A DNA stretch of 64,000 nt, taken from Cenococcum geophilum 1.58 (taxonomy: Eukaryota; Ascomycota; Dothideomycetes; Gloniales; Gloniaceae). Position numbers and translations under genes: made by a program. Positions within the stretch are counted from its first letter, which is position 1. The number at the start of each line of letters is the position of its first letter. Below are positions 35,248 to 46,008 of the stretch, in pieces. Below the pieces are notes generated by a model. It saw nothing but the letters and a program-made list of their open reading frames with translations. It was not told the origin of the DNA and made no database searches. Location: the NCBI GenBank assembly GCA_001692895.1, contig KV748269.1, forward strand, positions 248,001 through 312,000, given 5' to 3'.

Positions 35248-35810
35248 ACTTAAAGGCTTTATATAAGGCTTTACACGAGGCTCTATATAAAGCTTTATAT
35301 AAAGCTCTATATACAGAGGCTCTATATAAAGCTCTGCGTATAAAGACTTTATATAAAGCTCTGCGTATAGAGGCTCTATATAAAGCTTTACGCATAAAGG
35401 CTCTGTATAAAGCTCTATATAAAGCTCTGTACGAAGCTCTATATAAAGCTCTATACGAAGCTCTATATAAAGCTCTATACGAAGCTCTATATAAAGCTCT
35501 ATATAAAGCTCTATATAAAGCTCTATATATAGAGGCTCTGCATAAAGCTTTACGCGAGGCTCTACGTATAGAGGCTTTATATAAAGCTCTGTATAAAGCT
35601 CTATATAAGGCTCTACGCGAAGCTTTATATATAGAGGCTCTATATAAAGCTCTATATAAGGCTTTACGCAAAGCTCTATATATAGAGGCTNTATATAAAG
35701 CTCTATATAAAGCTCTATATAAAGCTCTATATATAGAGGCTCTATATAAGGCTCTGCGCAAAGCTTTATATAAAGCTCTATGTACAGAGGCTCTATATAA
35801 AGCTCTATAT
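35248..35810. repeat. R3 array b: 12-bp tandem repeat
   Basis: About 47 units near TATAAAGCTCTA. Strongly RIP-shifted like R1. Gives a 171-codon minus-strand shadow frame of Arg-Ala-Leu-Tyr type. Confidence 0.9.
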
Positions 35811-35929
35811 TGGGTCCCCGCTATATTCCCAATAGCGTCTATATATATTTCTGCCTATATAGCCACCTTATTTTTTACCCTTCCTTCCTTCCTTATATCC
35901 TCCCTATCTAGGGAGGTACTAGAACGGCA

Positions 35930-36375
35930 GCTAGTAAAGGACTATTGCTAAAACTAGATAACTATCGCTAGAACTAGACAACCGTCGCCAGAACTAGACG
36001 ACCGTTATTAGAACTAGACAACTGTCGCCAGAGCTAGACAATTGTCGCCAGAACTAGACGACCGTCGTTAGAGCCAGACGACTATTGCTAGAGCTAGACA
36101 ACTGTCGCTAGAACTAGACGACCGTCGCCAGAACTAGATAACCGTCGCCAGAACTAGACGACCGTTACTAGAACTAGACGACCATTACTAAAACTAGACG
36201 ACCGTCGCCAGAACCAGACGACCGTCTCTAAAGTTAGACGACTGTCGCTAAAACTAGACAACTGTCGCCAGAGCTAGACAACCGTCACTAGAACTAGACG
36301 ACCGTCTCTAGAGTTAGATAACTATCGCCAGAACTAGACAACTATCGCTAGAGCTAGATAATAATAACTAGCCAG
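35930..36375. repeat. R3 array c: 20-bp tandem repeat
   Basis: About 22 units near CGCCAGAACTAGACGACCGT, in register with arrays c of R1 and R2. Confidence 0.9.
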
Positions 36376-36404
36376 CGAACACTATAAACGATTTAATTAA
36401 TTAA

Positions 36405-36705
36405 TCGAATTAAGGTAGTATAGACAGGTAGGCATAAACAGGGAGATACTAACGGGTAGGTAGATGTAGATAGGTAGGTAGATATAGATAGGTAAGTAGA
36501 TATAAATAGGCAAGTAGATATAGATAGGTAGGCAATATAAACGGGTAGGTAATATAAATAGGTAGGTAGATATAGATAGGTAAGTAAATATAGATAGGTA
36601 AGTAAATATAGACAGGCAAGTAGATATAGATAGGTAGGCGATATAAATATGTAGGCAATGTAGATAGGTAGGCAATGTAGGCAAGTAGGTAAGTCAATAG
36701 GTAGA
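36405..36705. repeat. R3 array d: 16-18-bp tandem repeat
   Basis: Units near ATAGGTAAGTAGATATAG. Followed by the unique R-family 3' segment up to 37,031. Confidence 0.88.
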
Positions 36706-37031
36706 TAGGTAGAAGAGAACCATCGCTATATTATATTAAATTATCTAAAATAATAATATTTATTTTNCTAGCCTTATAAATAGCTTTAAAGTAGCTTTTA
36801 TTTATTTAAAATATGCTATTAGTATAAAAGAGGTAAATATAATTATAGTTTCCAAATGCGTAGATTGCTAGCAGGTTGCGCGCAGGTTGCGCGTAGGCTG
36901 CGCGTAGGCTGCGTGTCAAAAAAACACGACATAGGCTAGTCGGTCGAGTTGCTAAATAACCTCAACTGCGCGCCAATTGCGTTAACCACCAGCCATTGAG
37001 GCCATTGAAAGGGTACCATATTTTCCCGATA

Positions 37032-37614
37032 AACCTCCTACTATACCTCTTACTAGCTAGAGAGCTGGCTAGGGCGAAGGGAAAAGGCTAAGAAGCGCTT
37101 TAAGAGGAGGAAGGGGACAGTAAAAGAGCCCGATTTTAATACCTATTTATCCTTACCGCCTTAACCTCTACTATATTCCACTATATTCCACCTACCCTAT
37201 TAGTAAAAATTAGCAGAAATTAGTAGTAGTTAGTAAAAGTTAGCAGAATATGGCAGAATATAGTAGAATGTTTACCTTTATACTTTCTACACTACTAGCC
37301 TTACGGGCCGCTGGCCTACGCCCTACTTAAATAACCGGAGTAGTTAATGGTTATAACAGAACCTAGGCCTAGCTATATACCCACCGGACGGACCTAGGAG
37401 TACGCATTAAAATGGCTTTTCTATAGCGCCTTAAAGAGACGTTTACTCGTGCTTAGTAGTTACTAATTAAAAGAGAGGCTATATAGGCCGCATAACAAAA
37501 AAAGGTGAGGTTTTATCCGGCCCTGTACGGTTCGTTTTTTATATATATAATACACTTATATAGACCCGCTGTATGGACCCTAACGGGAACCGCAACAGCG
37601 TAATTAAATATTAT
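37032..37614. other. AT-rich sequence, possibly more of copia C
   Basis: No readable gene. Contains short degenerate repeats of TTAGCAGAA / GCAGAATATAGTAG type (about 37,200-37,270), which also occur at 28,015-28,070, and a (TTA)n microsatellite at about 37,605. Confidence 0.4.
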
Positions 37615-39350
37615 TATTATTATTAAAATAATTTTAATACCTATAGGTATCCTATAAGAGTTACCCCTATTACTAATACTATTCCTATTCTTTATATCTA
37701 AGCTATTAAAGATATTTAATTGTAACTAAGAAATAGTAGCTTTAGAATTTATAGATAATATAAACCTAATTATATAGGGAGATATAGTAGTAGAAAACTA
37801 TACTAGGCTAAACTAGGTATATAACTGGTATATTATATAAGTAAAATAATATAGCGTTAAATAAATACTAAATAAATACTAGCTTATTTACTTTATAAGG
37901 AAAAGGAGGGTAAATAATAACCTAGTATTAATAATAAGTATTTAGGGCTGCAAAGTAAAACTAGAAACTACCCTTAAGGTCTTAGGGGTCTAGGTAGATA
38001 CTAAATGAAACTAGAATACGTATATTATATAGGCGATTTATAGGGGAGTAGCGGCCTTTATAGTAATATTACAAATTATAACCTTAACCTAGGGACGCTT
38101 ATTTAAATATATATAACTACTATATATAGTAGTAGTAAGGCTAGTAATATTATACGGCGCCTAGATCTAGGGTATAGGACTAAATAGTAAACTATTAGTA
38201 AAAAGCTCTCTAGCGCCGCTAAAGAAGTTATAAAACTAATACTTATATAGGATTATAGAGGCCTATAAAAGGATACTATATACTATACTAGAACGTAAAG
38301 TAGTAGTAGTAGTATTACTAAATATATATATAGAAATAACTACTATATAGAGAGAAAATATAGTATAAGGCCACTAAATAGAGAAGGAGATATACTAAAT
38401 ACTAAAACATCTATAAGGAGCGAGGGCCCCCTAAAGGGGTATTATGCCTAAGCTAATAAGCTAAAAGGCCCTTTACCTATAGGTGGTGGGGGAAATAAAA
38501 AAATATAGGAGTTATTATAACACTAAGCGGAGACCTAGCGCTATGCTAGTAGAGTATTACTATAATAATAGAGGCTAGGGGGCTACTAGTATAAGTAGAT
38601 ATCTACTACTTATCTTATAAGATAGGCAAATATTAAATAAAAATAACGCTAAAAGAAGGCAGTAAAAGCGTAGAAAGTAACTATATAGAGAACCCTATAG
38701 TTAATACTAACTCTCTCCCTATATAAAGGGTAGATAAAAGTAGAATCTATAGCCGCCTTTTTACTATAGATAGAGGTTCTAAAACTAAATATATAGCTAA
38801 TAAGGATCTATATCCTAAATACTATACTATACTATATAGATAGATAGCCTATATAGTCTATACGCTATATAATACTCTTCTATAACTACTATATAGTAAA
38901 AGACTAGCTATTTACTAAGGTAGGTATAAATAATATTACTTAAATACTTTTTATAAATAGGAGCCTATATATAGTAGTATAATAGCTTTAGTAGTTCTAA
39001 ATAGCGTATAAGATCTAATAAGAGGATATAGGAGGATACGCCCTATTTTAGCCCCTTAGGGACTAGATACCCCTACTATACTAAAGGCGGCATATAGGCA
39101 AATTACTAAACCCTCTTGCTACTCCCTAGACCTTTAAAAATACCTTAAAAGTATAGTATAAAAGGTAGATATACTATAAAGGTAAATAGGCTAGGTAAAG
39201 GCGGAGCGCGTAAGACTAGCTAAAAGGTTATACCTAGGTTTTTCCCTTACTAGGGATTTTTCCTATAAATAGTAGGTAGAAGCCTATATAGACCTTAAAA
39301 AGGGACTAAATTAGGCAATAAATAATAATAAATAATAAAGTTATATATTT
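37615..39350 (+). mobile_element. Second Tad-like LINE fragment (RT and RNase H), RIP-degraded, 5' truncated
   Basis: The plus strand near 37,635-37,690 reads like the LINE RT block GIL-stop-ELPLLLILFLF (family GIPQGSPLSPILFLF). Near 37,750-37,785 there is FIDNINLI, a decayed FVDDINLI catalytic block. RNase H-like sequence follows to about 39,000. Every frame is full of stops. The poly-TAA run at about 39,325-39,340 may mark the 3' end. Confidence 0.7.
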
Positions 39351-40650
39351 ACTATTAGACGCTAAAAAGCTAATATTCTTAATTATATATATAAGCTATA
39401 TCTCTAAAGATAATATTGGTGCTTATCTTAGTAAGCGACTTAGCTAGCAACCTAAATAGTAAATCTTATTAGTACTTAACTAGTATAGCTTTACTAGACC
39501 CTTACTAGTATAATCAAATTAGCGTTAGTTAATAATCTATCTTAGTTATTATTTAAGGGCCTTAGTACAAAATATAAGAGGGTCGATTTAAGACTAAATT
39601 TTTTTTAACCCTTTTTAATGTCCTACCTATCGACTTATTCTTAGAGCAATAAGTTTTAAATAAAATAATATAACCGACTGCCTATATTTAATATTTTATA
39701 TAATATAGCTATAACGCCGTTATTTAGTACAATAGATAGAGAAGCGAAAGAACTCTTACCTTATAGTATTTATATAATAACTAGTCGTTATAAAAGGGTT
39801 AAATATATAGGAGAGAGTGTGTTTTATACAAAATTGCGAAAATTGAAGTTGAGTACCATAGATTTCCGCACTATAGGCCCTTAGACGACAGGGCAAACTT
39901 AAGGTCAGTAGATAGCTGATCGGTTAAAAGAAAGTGGCGTTCTTTTAGATAGAGGCTAGTGATACTTTAGTATCAGTGAAGTGCGCCTGCAGTTTGCCCT
40001 TGCAGTCTGAGTCACTTACTGAGATAAATCGGTGCAAGGGATAATAGAGCCTTAAGTAATTGAAGGTTGTGTAAAAAGGCTATGAAAGCTACAGTTCATG
40101 CACCCTTATGATATGTTTTAATGACTCGCCCAGAACGCGTAGTGGCAACGATTAAACAGATTACGGCTTGCAACTTCCGGAACTCTTCCGCATCACGAAA
40201 AGCGGCTATCCCCTTTAACCCTGTTCTACTTTATTGCACATATGGGTATATTGCAATTAAAGTATAACAAGACTTGGAAAGTCCAAGCTTTGATTATCTT
40301 AAAGTGTAAGAAGGTGAATTTACCTAATTAGCCTTATCAAAATTAAATTATATTTACGGACTGCTAACTAAAAAGGAGTGATAGACACTATATTCCCTCA
40401 AAATACTTTTGCCCGGGTTTGGCACAAGTAAAATGTTTAAATAGGGGCAGAATAGTGTTCATTCGATTTTCTAAGGCGTGATCAGAACCCCGGGCCTAAC
40501 CATTCCACAAGACACAATAAAATTCTAACTATAACACGCCCCCGTTCTATGCGAATGGGAATAGAACTGTTACAATGCCCACTTCTAGATATATACATCA
40601 AAGGCTCAAGAAAAGATAACGCAAACAATACCTCGAGAAAATATACTAGA
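39351..40650. other. Boundary between RIP-degraded block and gene island; no gene seen
   Basis: Up to about 39,835 the sequence is TpA-dominated and unreadable. From about 39,840 (TGTGTTTTATACAAAATTGC) composition becomes normal. The stretch 39,840-40,650 is the region 3' of the Mg2+ transporter. I see no ORF, tRNA or repeat in it. Confidence 0.6.
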
Positions 40651-42718
40651 CTATATGTACTTCAACCGCTTTGCAACAACAAGACAGACAACTACAAAAC
40701 TGGCAATTACACCTAGTATACCGAAGAACCAACCCAAGCTGTCACTCGAGCGACCAGGTACCGGAACATTCATCCCAAAAAGACCACAGATGAGGTTAAG
40801 TGGGACCAATATTGTGGCAATAAGTGTAACCTTTCCCAGAGTTACGTTAGCTGAATTGCCCTGAATCAAGTTGTCAACGCTGATCTGCGCAAGATAATTA
40901 CTGTGAGATCTGGACAACATTTTCTCGAAGTGTCCCAGATTAGACATCATCGTAACAACGTGATCTTGTATGTCGGATAGGTAAAGGCCAACGTCTCCAC
41001 GTGGGGCAACATTATAATTCTCGTTGCAGCGTTTTGCAAACCCTTTGATAACATCGGCTTTTCCACCTAACAAACGGAGCAGGGACATAACCTTTTTCCG
41101 ACAGTCTCCTATGGCACGAAGTATAACGCGAGAATCTTCGACTCGTGCCGTGAAGACTTGATCTTCAATAGCGTCGGTCTCATGCTCAACTTCTCGGATT
41201 ACAGGAGCAAAAGTATCAACAATATCGTCACTATATAATTTGTCAGTGTCAGTAAATCAATAAGGTATGCCTGCAAAGGCCTTACATTAGAGCGTAACAG
41301 ATCCAGTCCGAGCTGAGCGAAACATAATCCCGTAGCCTCCCTATTCTCTTGCGAACATTCGCAGCGTGTGGACTTTCACAAAATGTGAAGGTCAACAACC
41401 CTTCTTTAAACACAACCGCATACACATTCACTGGCTCAAGGAAATCCTCACTCGTCTTCTCCATCTGGTAGAAAGACCGGAAGCAGACGAAATAGTAGTA
41501 ATGGAATAATTCCACTTTTTCGCGAGTTTCTTGAGTGGTGATGTCTTCACGGGTGAGTGGGTGCACACCAAACGCTTTACAAATAGCGAAGACTTCCTCC
41601 TCCGTTGGGTTCACCATGTCTAACCACCAGACGCCACCCTCGGGAGAGAGCTCAAAGAGATCGCGGAACCTTTCACCTGGCATCAGGAGGCCTCCCAATT
41701 CAGCGGCATGAATCGTGTCATCCAGTTCCGAGGAAAAGAATGTCCATCTATTGAGAGGCACCTCATTTACGCTAGGGTGTCGTTGGAAATTTAGTGAACG
41801 AGCGAGAATATCGGCATCAGCGAACTTCTCATCTAGTGCGATATCCGACGCACGCCCACTAGGAGTTGGTGCTTCAGTGAGTATTTTTGGAACAGTAGGC
41901 GTGCCTGACTTCGGACGGAGATCATTGAAAATTCGTGGATTTGAGATTTGGGAGCCTACACTCGCCTTGTGCCGCAGGGCAGGGACGATTGGTGTTTTTT
42001 CATGGGCCTCGGTGACAAATTCTTCCAACTCTTCAAAGTCGATCTGGGTAGTTTTGCTTGTGTCATCCGTGACTGGGAAGCAAATGTCCTCTTCAGCAGA
42101 ACTGTGGCGAGAGGCAACATCAGTCTGCAGATCATTGGGTCTTTCGTCACTAATAGTAGGGCGTCTTATGTGAGTGCTTCCTGACACGGTTCGATGAAGG
42201 GTCAAGTCCAAATCAGAAGGCGCCCGGCTATTAACAGTTCCGGCCCGATCGCGGCGACGACGATCAGCGAATGCATCTACTGAGTTAGGCGGAGACACGG
42301 AGCGAGATGTCGTAGATGAAACCCTTGATCTTGAGAGTCTCTCCACTTGTTGATCACGAGGTCGGCGAAACGTATTCCTTCGGCCTCCTATGGGACTTGC
42401 TACCGACCCCCGTCTCCCATAAGCATTGTCTCCCAGAAAAGAGCCATGGTTGCTTCTATCATCATCCACAATTACATTTTCGAAGTCCCTCGTTGCCATT
42501 CCATGTCGTTCTAGGGCTTCGTTAACTTGCAATAGATCTGGTCTCTCCATAGGTTGAAGGCTAACATGTGTACCTCTCCTGGTCCCAGGGTTAGACTGCA
42601 TGGCACCGTTCACTTCCACTCTGGGCAACGAGACCGGCTGGTGACGATGGTCATCAAGGTCAGACACAGGAGTGCTGAATCTCGTTTGAGACCTCTCGGA
42701 CTTTGGAGTATCAGACAT
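40651..42718 (-). CDS. CorA-family Mg2+ transporter, Mnr2/Alr1 type
   Basis: A membrane channel for Mg2+ (fungal Alr proteins act at the plasma membrane, Mnr2 at the vacuole; which applies here cannot be told). Two exons: 42,718-41,286 and 41,230-40,651. The 55-nt intron has GTAAGG at the donor, ACTGACA as a possible branch point and TATAG at the acceptor. The spliced product is 670 residues and frame-consistent. Residues 1 to about 330 are Ser/Arg-rich and probably disordered. The CorA domain follows, with REDITTQETREKVE, then RDYVSLSSDWICYALID across the splice, and a helical stalk. Near the C-terminus is the diagnostic GMN motif (LFGMNVPVPG) after the first membrane helix, then a second helix (WFFGILGVIASFVVVCLVV) and a short basic tail. 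No damage is seen. Confidence 0.93.
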
Positions 42719-43030
42719 TGCAGGTCTAATTTACTAAAAGTTAATGCTAGTGTCCTTTAATGAGCTATGTAGATGCTTTGATTTTACCTCTCACGGGTTT
42801 AGGGTCGAATCCGGAGCTCAAGATCCGTACAATTGGCGAGCCGCTTGTGAGCGCTCACCGCGCGAAGGGGATCAATTTGAATAAAGGGCTTCGCGTAGGG
42901 TGTGCCCTACACTCAGCCGTATGAGGTCCGAGGCTTGCGTTCCTCTTTCCTACGCCAATGTGACGTATAGTATTACGCGGATGTGTAATCAATTCTTTGG
43001 AATGAGTGTATATTCGATATCGAAGACCAG

Positions 43031-43204
43031 TTATGGAGGTTTCTTGTAGTCGCCTCCGTAGACCCAGGCTTTCGGGCCGAGAAGGGGACGGATGAAGGAG
43101 AACTTGTGAATGTTAATGCCCGCCAACTTGATGGTGTTGTTCTTCTGAGACGCCAAGGCGTCAAGAGGCCTGGTAAAGGTGTCGGCGATGACGGAGGTGA
43201 ATCT
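43031..43204 (-). CDS. Last exon of a small unrecognised protein-coding gene
   Basis: Minus strand, 57 codons plus TAA, directly after a TTCTAG acceptor. It encodes RFTSVIADTFTRPLDALA and, after 25 residues, ends PKAWVYGGDYKKPP. Codons are strikingly biased to C/G at the third position (ACC, GTC, ATC, GCC, GAC, AAG, AAC), as in highly expressed fungal genes. A likely preceding exon ends at 43,269 (donor GTACAT, 64-nt intron) and reads in phase as AALIPLTKVYGPT. No ATG lies in either exon, so the start must be in another upstream exon (the pyrimidine-rich leader runs to about 43,540) or be non-AUG. I do not recognise the family. Size and bias would suit a mitochondrial or ribosomal accessory protein, but that is a guess. 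Divergent from SPC1. Confidence 0.5.
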   Translation of the reverse strand, partial: RFTSVIADTFTRPLDALASQKNNTIKLAGINIHKFSFIRPLLGPKAWVYGGDYKKPP

Positions 43205-43800
43205 CTAGAAGAGATCAGTCGCAAGGAAGATAACCCTTTTAACGTTTCGACTTGGTGGCTCGATGTACGGTCGGGCCGTAGACTTTGGTAAGCGGAATGA
43301 GTGCCGCGGGCCTTACGTTTTGCTTATTTTGCTGAAAGAGATCGCTGAATGAAAGATTGTTTGCAAAGGAAATAATGGTCCGAGTGGGCGATCGTGGTTG
43401 TAGGAGCGAGGAGGGAGAGGAAAAGCGGATGAAAAAAGGTTCTTGAGGTTAAGCACAAAAGGGATTTAGCCACAGACCATCGGGCGGCGGCGAAGAGAGG
43501 CGCACTGACCCAGCTGAAAGTTTGCATCAAAAGGTTTCCTGTCTGATGATGCTGAAGAAAATGTGAGCGAATAATCGGGGATTCCCCAATTGCGATACAT
43601 TGCTCTAGGATAGCTGGCCAATTACATTGAAACTCTTGGTCAGAGCCTTGGATATCTCACAACTTGCCGACCTTGCCCACGGGCGTATGTCATAGAGGCG
43701 GCTCCCACACCCCGGCTCCCTCGAAGACAGATCGCCTCCGCCTCCATCAAAGTAGCCCGCAGCAGGCGGCATCGCAACCTATCAACACAGAACAACCCCC

Positions 43801-44210
43801 ATGACCGACCAGCTCCTTGAGAAAGTACGCGATGCCTTCGAAGGCCAGATTGTAAGTGCAAAGGATCTTTAGAATACCGGTAATGTTGCTCACCTCCCTT
43901 AGGACTTCGAAGGCCAACATCTGGCGGAACTCTTTACTACCGTGTTGCTTGGAGCTGCTGGGGTAAGCTTCTCCTATAACATGCCTTTGCCTCGAGTTTC
44001 TAACCCTAGTAGATAATTGCCTTCATTGTCGGCTTTTCTACCCAAGATATCTACAAAACTCTCTGGATAGGCTTAGGAGGTACAGCCCTCGCGTTTGTTG
44101 CTGTTGTTCCTCCGTGGCCTTTTTACAACAAGAATCCCGTTGCATGGTTGCCTCCCCACAATGCTATTTCGGACCTAGATATCGAGGTGGATGGCAGAAA
44201 GGTTAATTGA
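43801..44210 (+). CDS. SPC1: Signal peptidase complex subunit 1 (Spc1/SPCS1, 12 kDa)
   Basis: A non-catalytic subunit of the ER signal peptidase complex; in yeast Spc1 helps the enzyme discriminate signal peptides from membrane segments. Three exons: 43,801-43,851, 43,903-43,962 and 44,013-44,210. Introns of 51 and 50 nt start GTAAGT and GTAAGC, have TGCTCAC and TTCTAAC branch-like sites, and both fall in phase 0. Choosing the second of two tandem AGs for intron 2 avoids an immediate stop. The product is 102 residues (yeast Spc1 is 94). It starts MTDQLLEKVRDAFEGQIDFE, then a first membrane helix (LGAAGIIAFIVGF), a short loop STQDIYKTL, a second helix, and the family hallmark PPWPFYNKNPVAWLP. 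Both termini are expected to face the cytosol. Convergent with RBX1. Confidence 0.92.
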
Positions 44211-44609
44211 CAAGGGATATGCAATACCTCGAATTGGGAGGTTGCAGGTGCATTCTAGCATTCAAGCCGGGCATTACTGTGCTCCCAAAATGACGTTATG
44301 GTTCAAATCGAGCTTTGAAGGCTATTTATTTGATGAAGCCCAATTACCTTATTGTTATCCCATGTGACGCAATGCACGAGCTCACAAACTGCCACATGAC
44401 TCCAGCCTGCAAGGCAGATCTACAGAACCTTGAAGAGACGATTGCTAATAGCGATGGATCCCGATGTTTGTCCCTAGACACGCCTTAATCAAATGCCGAA
44501 ATGAGAGCTTCAGCTGTAGCAGCACTCCCAGCAGTCTCCTCCATGTCTAGCCGTTCCACTACAAAAACCCGCTCTGCTATGACCAAACGAAAGCCACAAA
44601 GCGGAGCGA

Positions 44610-45149
<540 letters not shown>

Positions 45150-45781
45150 AGTATAGTATGGATAATTCGAGTTCGGTGGAAGAGTATGTTGGGTAGGTAG
45201 TGGCCAGGGAAGTTATTGCTGGTCGAGTCGGGCTTCAAGCAACAACTTGAGACAGTAAGAGTAGAGGTGAGGGAATAGAAGAAGATATCGATAATGGCTC
45301 TGGCTAGTGTTGTGTAGGAGTTGTCTGGGTAAAAGCGAAGACAAGGCTGTTTCTGCTCTTGGGTGTGCGGAATTGCGGCCGCCTAGTGAGGGTGGAGAGT
45401 ATACTTGGGAGGAGCTTTAAGTCAGCCAAGAATCACGGGAACTTCATCACAGCACATATTTAACCCTGAGCGCTCATGGTTAAGATCCTTTTGGCCACAA
45501 TTTATTACTTTTCTTCAATGCACACATTTGCATTCGTTTTCCTTCGTGTTACGCAGCTCAGCCCTATCAAAGGTTAAAGCGGTTAGCCTGAATTCGGCAG
45601 CTCGTTCATCACCCTGTCCAGCTCCTAAGTCATTACCACCTCTGACTCCTTCCTCTCTTCGACTACTTTGTTCCTTCTATCCTCTCCATCATATATTTCT
45701 TTTCTTTTCTCTTTCTCTCCCACCCCCCTCTCTTTCTACAACTCCTCAAGCTCTCAAGCTCTCGGTTCGTTAAGTGTGGAG
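45150..45781. promoter_or_regulatory. Divergent promoter and leader region between RBX1 and the Edc1-like gene
   Basis: No convincing gene. A long pyrimidine tract on the plus strand (about 45,655-45,770, CTTTCTCTCCCACCCC type) is typical of a fungal 5' leader just downstream of the transcription start. The frame open at 45,405-45,773 runs through this low-complexity tract and is not credible. Confidence 0.5.
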
Positions 45782-45928
45782 ATGCACTCCCCGAACTCTT
45801 CATTTTCATTCACCTCATCCAAGTCTCCGCATTCCAATCACCCAGACCGAATAAAGTCAAAATCACTAGACACTATTACCGGTACATCAATCAATCGTAC
45901 CAAAGTCGACCCTCTACTCGCTAGATAG
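45782..45928 (+). CDS. Upstream ORF (48 codons) in the leader of the Edc1-like gene
   Basis: Starts ATGCACTCCCCG (MHSPNSSFSF) and ends DPLLAR-TAG, 80 nt before the main ATG, in a different frame. It lies just after the pyrimidine-rich leader, so it is probably in the mRNA. Such a uORF would be expected to lower translation of the main frame or make it conditional (inference). Alternatively it could be a 5' exon joined by an intron removing its stop, but I see no convincing donor/branch/acceptor set. Confidence 0.45.
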   Translation: MHSPNSSFSFTSSKSPHSNHPDRIKSKSLDTITGTSINRTKVDPLLAR

Positions 45929-46008
45929 TCCGAAGCGTGCCACAATCACTTTCCGAGCCAAGCTCGATTGCTTCTACCACTTGATTCATATTCCCATCCG
46001 CTTGAATA

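Larger units (their letters stand above)
34763..37031. mobile_element. R3, main part (minisatellite TIR element split by copia B)
   Basis: Begins with the TATAG duplication and then runs in R-family order: array a about 34,800-35,100, array b, unique segment, array c, array d, unique 3' part. The right terminus is ATATTTTCCCGATA. Length without copia B and one duplication copy is 2,284 bp. Single undetermined bases occur at about 35,691 and 36,767. Confidence 0.88.

Noticed and set aside
41715-42173. 152-codon plus-strand frame
   Set aside because: Antisense to the disordered N-terminal part of the Mg2+ transporter; Ser-rich shadow with no family resemblance.
43106-43291. 61-codon plus-strand frame
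   Set aside because: Antisense to the codon-biased minus-strand exon at 43,031-43,204, whose third-position bias marks the true strand.
45405-45773. 122-codon plus-strand frame in the divergent promoter
   Set aside because: Runs through a pyrimidine-rich leader tract, giving Ser/Pro/Leu low complexity, with no conserved motif.
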